A stretch of 64,000 nt of DNA, taken from a virus. The DNA is taken from the IMG/VR virus record IMGVR_UViG_3300043411_000610, positions 26,678 through 90,677 of that record; one strand, written 5' to 3'. A program made the translations under genes and the position numbers. Below are positions 57,413 to 64,000 of this stretch, piece after piece. Each line of letters starts with the position of its first letter. The stretch's first letter is position 1. A model generated the notes under the pieces. It worked only from the letters and a program-made list of their open reading frames with translations, did no database searches and was not told the DNA's origin.

Positions 57413-58091
57413 TTGGCTTAAAAAAGAAAAGGACTTAACGGTTCTAGTCAGTGGTGGAATTGATTCAATTGCGGCCTCACATTGGTTAAAATTTCGATTT
57501 AGGCGAAATATTTCGGTGATTCATTTTAATCATCGAGTTCAGCCTGCAAATGAATTGATGGAATCACAGGTGATTGCCTTTTGCGAAGCATATAACATGC
57601 CTCTGACGGTCATTCACCGAACAGACACACAATCAGACTTGAGTGAAGCACATATGCGCCAATGGCGTCTAAATGAGTTACAAAAGATTGGTGGTGATAA
57701 AAAATATGTGACTGGACACCACATAGGCGATGTAGTCGAGTGTTATGTTGCAAATTTTATAACGGGTAATCCCGAATATGTGCCAATGTCTGAACGAACA
57801 GATTTCGGTAATTTTGAAATTCTTCATCCTTTTTTGTTGACAACCAAAGAAGATATGCTAAAATATATTAGGCAAAACGGTGCATATCGGTTTGTTGTAG
57901 AAGACCCGACTAATAAACAAAATTGCTATAGACGAAATTCAATCCGAAATCAGATTATTCCGCTTATTAATCAGTGGACAAATTTAGAAACAATAGTAAA
58001 ACATAAATTCTATTCAAAAAGTCCTCGGTGTGTTGTCTATCGTGATGATTCACGAGTAGAAATTATTGATCACGATAACAAAGACGAATAA
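57399..58091 (+). CDS. tilS: tRNA(Ile)-lysidine synthase-like PP-loop ATPase (230 aa)
   Basis: Adds lysidine to C34 of tRNA with anticodon CAU so that it reads AUA as Ile. The P-loop is VSGGIDSIAASH (about residue 17); HFNHRVQP, GHHIGDVVE and VEDPTNKQ ... RRNSIRNQII follow in family order. It lacks the C-terminal domains of long bacterial TilS (usually ~430 residues). The last ~30 residues match the end of the protein at 60304-60579, including a near-copy of DDSRVEIIDHDN, so this tail is probably acquired by recombination. A CAU-anticodon tRNA gene lies at 62538. Confidence 0.8.
   Translation: MKAFNWLKKEKDLTVLVSGGIDSIAASHWLKFRFRRNISVIHFNHRVQPANELMESQVIAFCEAYNMPLTVIHRTDTQSDLSEAHMRQWRLNELQKIGGDKKYVTGHHIGDVVECYVANFITGNPEYVPMSERTDFGNFEILHPFLLTTKEDMLKYIRQNGAYRFVVEDPTNKQNCYRRNSIRNQIIPLINQWTNLETIVKHKFYSKSPRCVVYRDDSRVEIIDHDNKDE
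57998..58087 (+). repeat. two-block duplication shared with 60283-60575 (copy 1)
   Basis: Block one (57998-58019, 22 bases) is identical to 60283-60304; block two (58043-58087, 45 bases) matches 60531-60575 at 42 positions. Here they are 23 bases apart, in the other copy 226 bases apart. Confidence 0.85.
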
Positions 58092-58162
58092 TTAGTATGA
58101 AAAAAAGTATTAAAAAATTTATTGCATGGGTTAATTAAGAACGATTGTTAAAAAGAAATTTT

Positions 58163-58369
58163 ATGATAAAAACAGATTTACAGCTTGCTAAAGAATATAT
58201 TGGTATTTTGCTGGGACTATTAGAAATTGCACCACATGATAAACGTGTATGGTTGGAAAATAATGACTATAAAGTATGCGATCCTAATTTTTGGGGTGTT
58301 TATAAACAAATGGCCGAAGACGCCAAAAACTGCGCAACATTATTCATTTCTCAACTTGACAGACAATAA
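58163..58369 (+). CDS. small helical protein (68 aa)
   Basis: ATG 58163 is preferred over 58145. Helical N-terminal part (LAKEYIGILLGLLEI). The end (QLDRQ) carries the next -35. Confidence 0.5.
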   Translation: MIKTDLQLAKEYIGILLGLLEIAPHDKRVWLENNDYKVCDPNFWGVYKQMAEDAKNCATLFISQLDRQ

Positions 58370-58383
58370 AAATAGGATATAAT
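58356..58383 (+). promoter_or_regulatory. leaderless promoter embedded in the upstream gene
   Basis: TTGACA (58356-58361), 16-base spacer, TATAAT (58378-58383), 6 bases, ATG 58390. Confidence 0.75.
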
Positions 58384-58389
58384 TAAACC

Positions 58390-59991
58390 ATGAAAACACT
58401 AGCAGATTTTACACCAGAAATTAGGGCAAAAATTCCACAATATATTGCAGAAGGATTGGCTGGAGTTTTTGACGGTGGCCAATATAATTCATTTGATTTG
58501 GAAAAGGCGAAAGCAGCGGTATTTTATAATTATGAACAATGCGGATACAAAAGACCAATTGTTTTGGTTACTGAAAATCCTGTAGAACAGCAATTACTAT
58601 TCAATTATTTGAAATTGTTGTTGAAGAATGATTCTCAGTTGGATTCTCAGTTGGATTCTCAGTTGGATTCTCAGTTGGATTCTCAGTTGGATTCTCAGTT
58701 GTATTCTCAGTTGCGTTCTCAGTTGGATTCTCAGTTGAGTTCTCAGTTGTATTCTCAGTTGCGTTCTCAGTTGTATTCTCAGTTGCGTTCTCAGTTGGAT
58801 TCTCAGTTGGGTTCTCAGTTGGGTTCTCAGTTGGATTCTCAGTTGAGTTCTCAGTTACGTTCTCAGTTGGATTCTCAGTTACGTTCTCAGTTGGATTCTC
58901 AGTTACGTTCTCAGTTGGGTTCTCAGTTGGGTTCTCAGTTGGATTCTCAGTTGGATTCTCAGTTGGGTTCTCAGTTGGATTCTCAGTTGGATTCTCAGTT
59001 GTATTCTCAGTTGGGTTCTCAGTTGTATTCTCAGTTGTATTCTCAGTTGGGTTCTCAGTTGGATTCTCAGTTGGGTTCTCAGTTGGGTTCTCAGTTGGGT
59101 TCTCAGTTGGATTCTCAGTTGAGTGAATACAATAATTCATATCTACTTACACTGAATGTCCATAGCAATTATTATTTCCAGTGGTATAACTTTATTCACA
59201 AAGAATTTGGCTTGTCTTTGACCGTTGAGGACGCATTCGCCAATTTCAGAACGCTTCAACGCGAATCAGGAATTTATTCTGCGATCTTCTCTGAAGCATT
59301 TTGTGTAGTCTGTAAATATCCAAAAAAAGTTTGGCGTGATAATCAAAATAGAATGCACAATACCAATGGATTAGCCGTTGAATGGGGTAATTATGGTGAA
59401 CACACTAAATTTGATTGTAACTATGTTCACGGTCGATTTGTTCCGCCCCAAAGTTTTTCAAAAGTAATGGATAAATCATATTCTGTAGAAGATTTCCTGA
59501 AGGAAACCAATGAGGAGCATAAATCTGCAATTATTAATCTACTTCAAGAAAAATGGGGTGACGATTATCTAGTGGCTTTCTTTAAGAGTTGTCTTACTGA
59601 GGTTGATAATTATGTTCATAAAAAGCTACCAAAATATTTAAATGGAACAACTAGGGGGCAAAATATTGGAGTATATACCTTGTTTAGAGGTAATATCAAT
59701 AATACTGCTATTGCTTATGTTCGGTGTTATTGTCCATCTTCAGATCGAATGTTTTTCTTGGGTGTTCATCCTAGTAATACCAATGCAAAAGATGCAATTG
59801 CATCCCTTTACAGAATTCCACGTAAACTGGTGAATGAAATTGAAAATATTACCCGACAGGGCGAAAGATACTGCACAACATTTTCCAAAAATGGCTTGAC
59901 TCTGCTAGAAAACATGGTAGATTCAGATGTAAAGGATTTGGTTAGCATTAGCGGAGCCCAATACTTTGATAAACTCACATACGAATACTAA
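58390..59991 (+). CDS. SQLx tandem-repeat protein with DUF6745-like C-terminal domain (533 aa)
   Basis: About 80 N-terminal residues (VFYNYEQCGYKRPIV) are followed by 41 tetrapeptide units xSQL, where x is D, Y, R, S or G, each encoded by 12 bases with the variable codon NNT. After the repeats come ~290 residues with KVWRDNQNRMHNTNGLAVEW, FVPPQSFSK and RQGERY, which recall DUF6745 (HNxxGPAVEW). Similar proteins are known in phages and bacteria, function unknown. Repeat number should vary easily. Leaderless promoter. Confidence 0.75.
   Translation: MKTLADFTPEIRAKIPQYIAEGLAGVFDGGQYNSFDLEKAKAAVFYNYEQCGYKRPIVLVTENPVEQQLLFNYLKLLLKNDSQLDSQLDSQLDSQLDSQLDSQLYSQLRSQLDSQLSSQLYSQLRSQLYSQLRSQLDSQLGSQLGSQLDSQLSSQLRSQLDSQLRSQLDSQLRSQLGSQLGSQLDSQLDSQLGSQLDSQLDSQLYSQLGSQLYSQLYSQLGSQLDSQLGSQLGSQLGSQLDSQLSEYNNSYLLTLNVHSNYYFQWYNFIHKEFGLSLTVEDAFANFRTLQRESGIYSAIFSEAFCVVCKYPKKVWRDNQNRMHNTNGLAVEWGNYGEHTKFDCNYVHGRFVPPQSFSKVMDKSYSVEDFLKETNEEHKSAIINLLQEKWGDDYLVAFFKSCLTEVDNYVHKKLPKYLNGTTRGQNIGVYTLFRGNINNTAIAYVRCYCPSSDRMFFLGVHPSNTNAKDAIASLYRIPRKLVNEIENITRQGERYCTTFSKNGLTLLENMVDSDVKDLVSISGAQYFDKLTYEY
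58630..59121 (+). repeat. 12-bp tandem repeat, 41 copies
   Basis: Unit TCTCAGTTGNNT, in frame, with small changes (TTG to TTA before some Arg codons). No spacers, so not CRISPR. Confidence 0.9.
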
Positions 59992-59994
59992 ATT

Positions 59995-60243
59995 ATGCAA
60001 ACACAAACACTAGAAAAGAAATCAGTCGCACCATCATCATCACACGGTCATTTTATTACTGATCACGAACAAGTAATTGACTTGGACCTTGTAAACGAAA
60101 CATTTCATGTCAAAACTGGCGGAAAACCTACGCGAATGGAAACACATAATCATACGACTTTGCATATTCAGCGAGATTGTTTAGTGACGTGCCAGATGGT
60201 TTACAATCCGTTTTCTGAAATGTTTAATCGAAGTGTTGATTGA
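59995..60243 (+). CDS. small unknown protein (82 aa)
   Basis: His/Thr-rich (ETHNHTTLHIQRD). Three bases after the previous stop. No family recognised. Confidence 0.5.
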   Translation: MQTQTLEKKSVAPSSSHGHFITDHEQVIDLDLVNETFHVKTGGKPTRMETHNHTTLHIQRDCLVTCQMVYNPFSEMFNRSVD

Positions 60244-60282
60244 ATACATATAAATATTTTTGTTGATTCCCAAGAAAAGTAA

Positions 60283-60575
60283 AAAACATAAATTCTATTC
60301 AAAATGAGTGTCCAAATTAAAGATATTACAGTGACCAGAACAATGTGTTATTCACCAGAAACATATATTACATGCTGTGAAGAAGAAAATGAGGTTCCTA
60401 CCCAAGAAGGGTTTCTTGAATTCGTTCAAAGTTATTTTGATGAAGATTTTGAAGATGGTGTAGGTTCACAACAAATCATTATTGGCGAACCAAAGATTTT
60501 GGTTGAAGTCCTTGGTGGAGTTGCCTATTGTGATGATTCACGGGTGGAAATTATTGATCACGATAACAAACACGA
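60283..60575 (+). repeat. two-block duplication shared with tilS (copy 2)
   Basis: Counterpart of 57998-58087. In this copy the blocks flank the ORF 60304-60579 and cover its start and its last codons. Just upstream, 60258-60290 also resembles the end of the gene at 61197-61361. Confidence 0.8.
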
Positions 60576-60579
60576 GTGA
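60304..60579 (+). CDS. acidic unknown protein (91 aa)
   Basis: Reads SVQIKDITVTRTM, an acidic centre and DDSRVEIIDHDNKHE at the end, the same as in the tilS tail. It is probably the full copy from which the tilS tail derives. Confidence 0.55.
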   Translation: MSVQIKDITVTRTMCYSPETYITCCEEENEVPTQEGFLEFVQSYFDEDFEDGVGSQQIIIGEPKILVEVLGGVAYCDDSRVEIIDHDNKHE

Positions 60580-60628
60580 TTATGACACAAATAACTTGAC
60601 AGACAATAAAAATAAGACATACTACACT

Positions 60629-60994
60629 ATGGAAAAAGAAATTGAAATCGACGGAAAGACATATATCATTGACATTAAGCGTGCAATTGAACAAAAATTG
60701 TTATGTCCAACATTAAAGAAACATGATCTACAATATGGTGATGTTTTTCGAAACTCGACATATAAAGATTATATGGTAATCATCCCGTTTGGTTATAATC
60801 GTGATCAACTCCGATATTATGTTGCTGGATGTCGAACACTTATACTTCAACCCTTTAGTGTGATTAATGAGAGTTATGAAAAAAATGGATTTACTAAAGA
60901 AGAAATGCTTGATTATCTTCAACGAAGAAGCTATGAATTTGTGGCTAATATCAATGTGCAAATCGAAGAACTTCTTAAACTGGTTCAAAAATGA
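60629..60994 (+). CDS. IDG-type paralogue (121 aa)
   Basis: Starts EIEIDGKTYIIDIKRAIEQ, the family pattern shared with 61393 and 61702. The promoter before ATG 60629 (TTGACA, 16 bases, CATACT) excludes the longer frame from 60482. C-terminal helix. Function unknown. Confidence 0.6.
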   Translation: MEKEIEIDGKTYIIDIKRAIEQKLLCPTLKKHDLQYGDVFRNSTYKDYMVIIPFGYNRDQLRYYVAGCRTLILQPFSVINESYEKNGFTKEEMLDYLQRRSYEFVANINVQIEELLKLVQK

Positions 60995-61200
60995 AAAAAT
61001 ATGTGGTCGGTGATGAGGTTGAACTAAACGAAGTGCCGGATGAAAATAACCAAAACGGCATGATTTCACAAATCTTTGATGATCATCTGATCGTTCTGGT
61101 ATATAATTTTGAATCAGAAGAAAGCGATCAAGTCATTTTTTATAAAGGAATGACCGAATCAACAGACGGAAACTTCAAACTATATAATCCATTTGAATGA
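60991..61200 (+). CDS. acidic SH3-like small protein (69 aa)
   Basis: Begins KYVVGDEVELNEV, a barrel-type pattern. Overlaps both neighbours by four bases. Confidence 0.55.
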   Translation: MKKYVVGDEVELNEVPDENNQNGMISQIFDDHLIVLVYNFESEESDQVIFYKGMTESTDGNFKLYNPFE

Positions 61201-61361
61201 ATAACCGAGAAATACACTCAATAAAAGTTGTTTTTGATGATCACGATTTTCTATATACCAAAATTTATGGGACCGTAAAAGAAATAATGGCTCATTATTC
61301 ACATACTTTTGTTGATTCACAAGAAAGACCTAGAAAAGTAAAAACCGTAACTTTTATTTGA
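61197..61361 (+). CDS. small unknown protein (54 aa)
   Basis: ATG 61197 overlaps the previous stop; TGA 61359-61361 is inside the next TTGACA. Contains HTFVDSQERPRKVKTVTF, part of which is copied at about 60258. Confidence 0.5.
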   Translation: MNNREIHSIKVVFDDHDFLYTKIYGTVKEIMAHYSHTFVDSQERPRKVKTVTFI

Positions 61362-61392
61362 CAACTAAACATAAACAGAGTAAATTAAAAAC

Positions 61393-61698
61393 ATGATGAA
61401 AGAAATTAATATTGATGGCCAAACCTATCTAGTGGACGTTGATCTTGCACTTAAACAAGGTTTGTTGAAAGTGAAGAAAACTTACCAAACTGGGCAAAAA
61501 TTTACACTAACAAGGATAGGTGCAAACGAGGAATATATGATTGTGGAACCTCTGGCTGGCTATGTATGCATAATTAATATGCAAACAGGTGTAAGATGGT
61601 CCGATATGTGTTCGGTTAATAATGTTTGGGCTATAACAGAAGATGAATTTCGGGTTCTTACTGGTAGTGAGCCCGAATTATTCAAACAAATTTCATAA
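61393..61698 (+). CDS. IDG-type paralogue (101 aa)
   Basis: EINIDGQTYLVDVDLALKQGLLKV and later ITEDEFRVLTG; the next gene has the same arrangement. Promoter TTGACA ... GTAAAT precedes it. Confidence 0.6.
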   Translation: MMKEINIDGQTYLVDVDLALKQGLLKVKKTYQTGQKFTLTRIGANEEYMIVEPLAGYVCIINMQTGVRWSDMCSVNNVWAITEDEFRVLTGSEPELFKQIS

Positions 61699-61701
61699 AT
61701 T

Positions 61702-61995
61702 ATGAAAACAACGATTAATATTGATGGCGTAGATTACGAAGTTGATTTGTCCGAAGCGATTAAACAAGGACTTATTAAACGCCAAATATCTTATAAGAGA
61801 GGGCAGAAATTTCGCGGTCCAGGTGGAGATTATATTCTTGCACAGACTGCTCCTAATTACGTGGCATTAATTGGACTTGACTGCGGTAATAGACATAAAG
61901 ACCCAATTAAAGTAGATCATAATCAACGAATTACAGAGCAAGAATTTAATTTGATGTGTGGACGTTCGGTTGGAAAATTCACATTGATTAGTTGA
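61702..61995 (+). CDS. IDG-type paralogue (97 aa)
   Basis: TINIDGVDYEVDLSEAIKQGLIK and ITEQEFNLMCG. Tandem copy of the preceding gene. Directly before the tRNA-Leu gene. Confidence 0.6.
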   Translation: MKTTINIDGVDYEVDLSEAIKQGLIKRQISYKRGQKFRGPGGDYILAQTAPNYVALIGLDCGNRHKDPIKVDHNQRITEQEFNLMCGRSVGKFTLIS

Positions 61996-62005
61996 TTTTT
62001 AAAAT

Positions 62006-62092
62006 GACCCTGTGGTGGAATTGGTTTTACACTCATCTCTCAAAAAGATGCGAATCGGAAGATTCATGCGGGTTCGACTCCCGCCAGGGTTA
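62006..62092 (+). tRNA. tRNA-Leu (anticodon CAA)
   Basis: Class II tRNA. Acceptor GACCCTG (62006-62012) pairs with CAGGGTT (62085-62091) with one G-U. The anticodon stem is CATCT/AGATG with loop CTCAAAA giving anticodon CAA (Leu, codon UUG). It has a long variable arm (AATCG-GAAG-ATTCA region), T-arm GCGGG/CCCGC with TTCGACT, and discriminator A. CCA is not encoded. Confidence 0.9.
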
Positions 62093-62537
62093 ATATTTCA
62101 CTTAAAAAGTAGTTGACAAAGATTGTTAGTGTGTTAAGTTAAAGAAGTTGGAGATTACAATCCTATACATTAATAGATAAAAGAAGTAAGTGAAAAGATA
62201 ATTAAAGAATTAAGGTATAGGTTTTTAGTTTCTAAATGTAGATGAGTTGAAAAGACAGGGAACATGTAAGAACTCCAAGTGATGAAAATGCAATGAGTAT
62301 ATCACGTAAAGCATATTATTGACCTAATGGGTAAAACGATTGCATCGTGAATATTCGCGGAAACCTAATAAACAAAATATTCTTCGTCATGGTTGATATT
62401 AATTATTAGATACTCCCCGAACTTGGTTGAAACACCAACATCTACACCCTTTCAAAAATTTAGTTGATAAAGTTGGTTAGTGTGTTAAGTTAAAGAGTTA
62501 GCGGAATTGATTTCCAAGTTATTAAACTTTGTTAAAA
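62093..62537 (+). other. inter-tRNA region with a likely RNA transcript
   Basis: No gene found. TTGACA (62113-62118) and a TTAAGT box 15 bases on precede about 300 bases of unknown sequence; the same promoter-like block recurs at 62463-62492 before the second tRNA. Inside, CCTATAC (62162-62168) pairs with GTATAGG (62215-62221), whose TAGGTTT (62218-62224) could instead pair with AAACCTA (62361-62367), two exclusive foldings; ACGAT/ATCGT (about 62336-62348) is another hairpin. I could not match it to a known RNA. Confidence 0.35.
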
Positions 62538-62613
62538 GTGCGTATGGCTGACGTGGTTTGTAAGCGACCCGCTCATAACGGGTAGAAAATTGGTTCGACT
62601 CCAATTGCGCACA
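62538..62613 (+). tRNA. tRNA with anticodon CAU (Met or lysidine-Ile2)
   Basis: Acceptor GTGCGTA (62538-62544) pairs with TGCGCAC (62606-62612), one G-U. The anticodon stem ACCCG/CGGGT has loop CTCATAA, anticodon CAU. T-arm ATTGG/CCAAT with TTCGACT, discriminator A, no CCA. CAU may read AUG as Met, or AUA as Ile if C34 becomes lysidine; the window encodes a TilS-like protein. The acceptor has C4-G69, which favours TilS recognition, but G5-C68, which does not, so identity is open. Confidence 0.88.
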
Positions 62614-62694
62614 GTCCTAAGAAATTCATCTACTTTCACGTAGTTTAGGATGTGGATACGAGTAAAATCGTTGAACCAAAAGATGAATAAAATA

Positions 62695-63168
62695 TCATTT
62701 GCTGACATTTTTCCCGCCAAATGTTTCAGTTTGCGAATGACAATTAGGGCATAATAAGCGCAAATTTTCAATTCTATTATCAAAACAGTTGCCATTGATA
62801 TGATCAACTTCCAATGATAATATCCTGCCGTTCCAAAGAGGTTTCAAACCACATGAAAAACATTCCTCTTTCCAAGAATGGCTTTCTATTAACCTTTTTT
62901 TAATATGATTTCCTGTTCTGCGATGTTTTCCTACAGTGAAATACTCATCATCAGACTTTTTGTATCCTTCAGGTGCATATGGACTACGGGAGATTTTATT
63001 ACCTTCATATTTTGAAGTATCTAATATTTTCAACCTCTCTTTTAATAGTTTCCTATTATATGGACATGTTTCACTTATGTTAATATGTCGTAGTATCGCA
63101 CTCATACTATTATGTAAGTTAATTATGTCTTGTAGTTCAATGTCGCTGTATTCGTTCAGTTTCTTCAT
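62695..63168 (-). CDS. HNH endonuclease (157 aa), inserted against the strand
   Basis: The HNH core is visible as CFSCGL ... LEVDHINGNCFDNRIENLRLLCPNCHSQ with two CxxC pairs and the catalytic His in VDHI. It lies opposite to all neighbours near the tRNAs, as free-standing homing endonucleases often do. The frame can start at 63228, but that part overlaps the promoter of the next plus gene; the Met at 63168 is used here. Confidence 0.8.
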   Translation of the reverse strand: MKKLNEYSDIELQDIINLHNSMSAILRHINISETCPYNRKLLKERLKILDTSKYEGNKISRSPYAPEGYKKSDDEYFTVGKHRRTGNHIKKRLIESHSWKEECFSCGLKPLWNGRILSLEVDHINGNCFDNRIENLRLLCPNCHSQTETFGGKNVSK

Positions 63169-63213
63169 AAAGGTTTCGATACTATTTATCTTCTTATGAG
63201 GGCAAATCAACTC

Positions 63214-63241
63214 TTGACAAAACCCCATTCAATCCTATAAT
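63214..63241 (+). promoter_or_regulatory. leaderless promoter
   Basis: TTGACA, a 16-base spacer and TATAAT end five bases before ATG 63247. It lies across the upstream end of the HNH frame. Confidence 0.7.
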
Positions 63242-63246
63242 TAACC

Positions 63247-63327
63247 ATGTTTACATATTTTCAAAATCTTTACTACACGTTGACAAAAAACGAACAAGTC
63301 TTGTTTATTCGCAAAATCAAGCTATAA
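63247..63327 (+). CDS. mini-protein (26 aa)
   Basis: ATG 63247 to TAA 63325-63327. The TAA is part of the TATAAT (63323-63328) before the next ATG at 63332. Strong promoter support; otherwise unknown. Confidence 0.45.
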   Translation: MFTYFQNLYYTLTKNEQVLFIRKIKL

Positions 63328-63331
63328 TCAT

Positions 63332-63589
63332 ATGTATTACTATCATGTAACTTTTAGTGTCCAGTATGTTGCTGGTGAAGCACAAGAATCCACTGCACAT
63401 TTCACCCTGGATTATTACCCTAAAACAAAGGTAGGCGATTGTTTGACCAAAACACAATTGATTGAAATTAGACAACAATGCGAATATTGTGCTATACAGG
63501 CAAATAAAATGGTTGAAAATATAGAATTTTCACCAAAATCAGTCTCTATTATCTCGGTTTTAAAGATTTTAGATAGTGATTGGTCATAG
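63332..63589 (+). CDS. small unknown protein (85 aa)
   Basis: Strand-rich start (YYYHVTFSVQYVAGE). Own promoter. No family recognised. Confidence 0.55.
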   Translation: MYYYHVTFSVQYVAGEAQESTAHFTLDYYPKTKVGDCLTKTQLIEIRQQCEYCAIQANKMVENIEFSPKSVSIISVLKILDSDWS

Positions 63590-63629
63590 AATTTCATTGA
63601 CAAATATCAAATTCATTGTATCATATTAT

Positions 63630-63842
63630 ATGTTTAAAAACATTGGACATAAAGAATTGAAGAAGGTTTTGGCCACTTTGGTCAAAGACAGTATTTTGCT
63701 GCTGAGTTCTGTGCCAAGACTTCCACGTAAAGGATATAAATTGATTATTGCCTTTCCTACAAATTTGATTCCTAGTGCAGTGAAAAGCCTTGAAATTTCA
63801 AATAATGGAAATCAAACATTTAATTTAGACTTTAATTATTAA
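63630..63842 (+). CDS. small unknown protein (70 aa)
   Basis: ATG 63630 follows TTGACA and a -10 box; the frame from 63576 is promoter. Lys/Leu-rich helix then strands. Confidence 0.55.
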   Translation: MFKNIGHKELKKVLATLVKDSILLLSSVPRLPRKGYKLIIAFPTNLIPSAVKSLEISNNGNQTFNLDFNY

Positions 63843-63845
63843 TTT

Positions 63846-64000
63846 ATGAAAAAATGGAAAGAATATAAAGATGCACACGGTGTTCCTGATTATAAAGATG
63901 CACCACAACGCAAAAATCTTTGGCGTGCATATAAAGACGGAAAATCTTTTGGGCCTTTTGATGACAAAGATGCGGCACAAAAAATTAGCCATCTAGTTGA
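63846..64000 (+). CDS. small basic protein, 3' end outside window (partial)
   Basis: ATG 63846, open to the window end (51 residues). Contains KDAPQRKNLWRAYKDG, basic and charged. No family recognised. Confidence 0.5.
   Translation, partial: MKKWKEYKDAHGVPDYKDAPQRKNLWRAYKDGKSFGPFDDKDAAQKISHLV

Noticed and set aside
58630-59121. 12-bp repeats and NNT variable codon as a diversity-generating retroelement target
   Set aside because: DGR variation is at template adenines in a VR with a nearby TR; I see no TR, the RT is of retron type, and the unit repeats are tandem.
58601-59140. Long antisense ORF (ENPTEN repeats) over the SQL array
   Set aside because: An open frame created by the repeat itself, with no promoter or start context.
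60250-60257. TATAAATA as a T4-like late promoter in the plus-strand region
   Set aside because: Single occurrence inside a mosaic of duplicated fragments, with no suitable gene start at the right distance.
62140-62460. tmRNA between the two tRNAs (SDENA-like reading)
   Set aside because: No paired tRNA-like ends, no T-loop with TTCRA and no ALAA-type tag.

Overview
The window reads as one stretch of a large, AT-rich tailed-phage genome, probably a T4-like or jumbo-type phage of a Gram-negative host. The evidence is tightly packed small genes with 4-base stop/start overlaps, a gp44-type clamp loader, rIIA/rIIB-like proteins, class Ia ribonucleotide reductase, ThyX, a Thg1-type guanylyltransferase, TilS, phage tRNAs, many tiny zinc-ribbon, membrane and lipoproteins, and no chromosomal housekeeping clusters. 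The host cannot be named from the sequence alone.

Layout. (1) 1-5052, plus strand: replication-linked genes (clamp loader, AAA+ ATPase), small unknown genes, and a pseudoknotted RNA at 2652-2728. (2) 5053-11330, minus strand: an inserted-looking island with five DNA methyltransferases, an IS607-type serine recombinase, a LAGLIDADG endonuclease and its own promoter-like motif. (3) 11399-34365, minus strand: an envelope group (LemA, membrane protein, M23 peptidase, 3D/RlpA-like lipoprotein, subtilase), split CoaB/CoaC, a frameshifted C5-methyltransferase, an HNH endonuclease, an SDR enzyme, nrdA/nrdB, thyX and Thg1, mixed with unknown genes. (4) 34366-34492: divergent promoters. (5) 34493-64000, plus strand: rIIA, rIIB, a RecA-fold ATPase, two tandem-repeat proteins, an ADP-ribosyltransferase-like protein, a retron (structured RNA plus reverse transcriptase with a C-terminal extension), TilS, two tRNAs, a minus-strand HNH gene and dozens of small unknown genes.

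The most striking general property is promoter placement. Many genes on both strands are preceded by TTGACA, a 16-17 base spacer, a TATAAT-like box and only 5-8 bases before ATG, which predicts leaderless mRNAs. Many of these promoters lie inside the last codons of the upstream gene, and the upstream stop codon sometimes forms part of the -10 box. The best candidates for something new are the retron with its unusual RT extension, the methyltransferase/recombinase island, the pseudoknotted RNA and this promoter architecture. Functionally the window combines nucleotide supply (NrdAB, ThyX), DNA modification (six C5/N6-type methyltransferase genes, one broken), tRNA maintenance (Thg1, TilS, tRNAs), envelope modification and possible defence or counter-defence (retron, ART-like protein).
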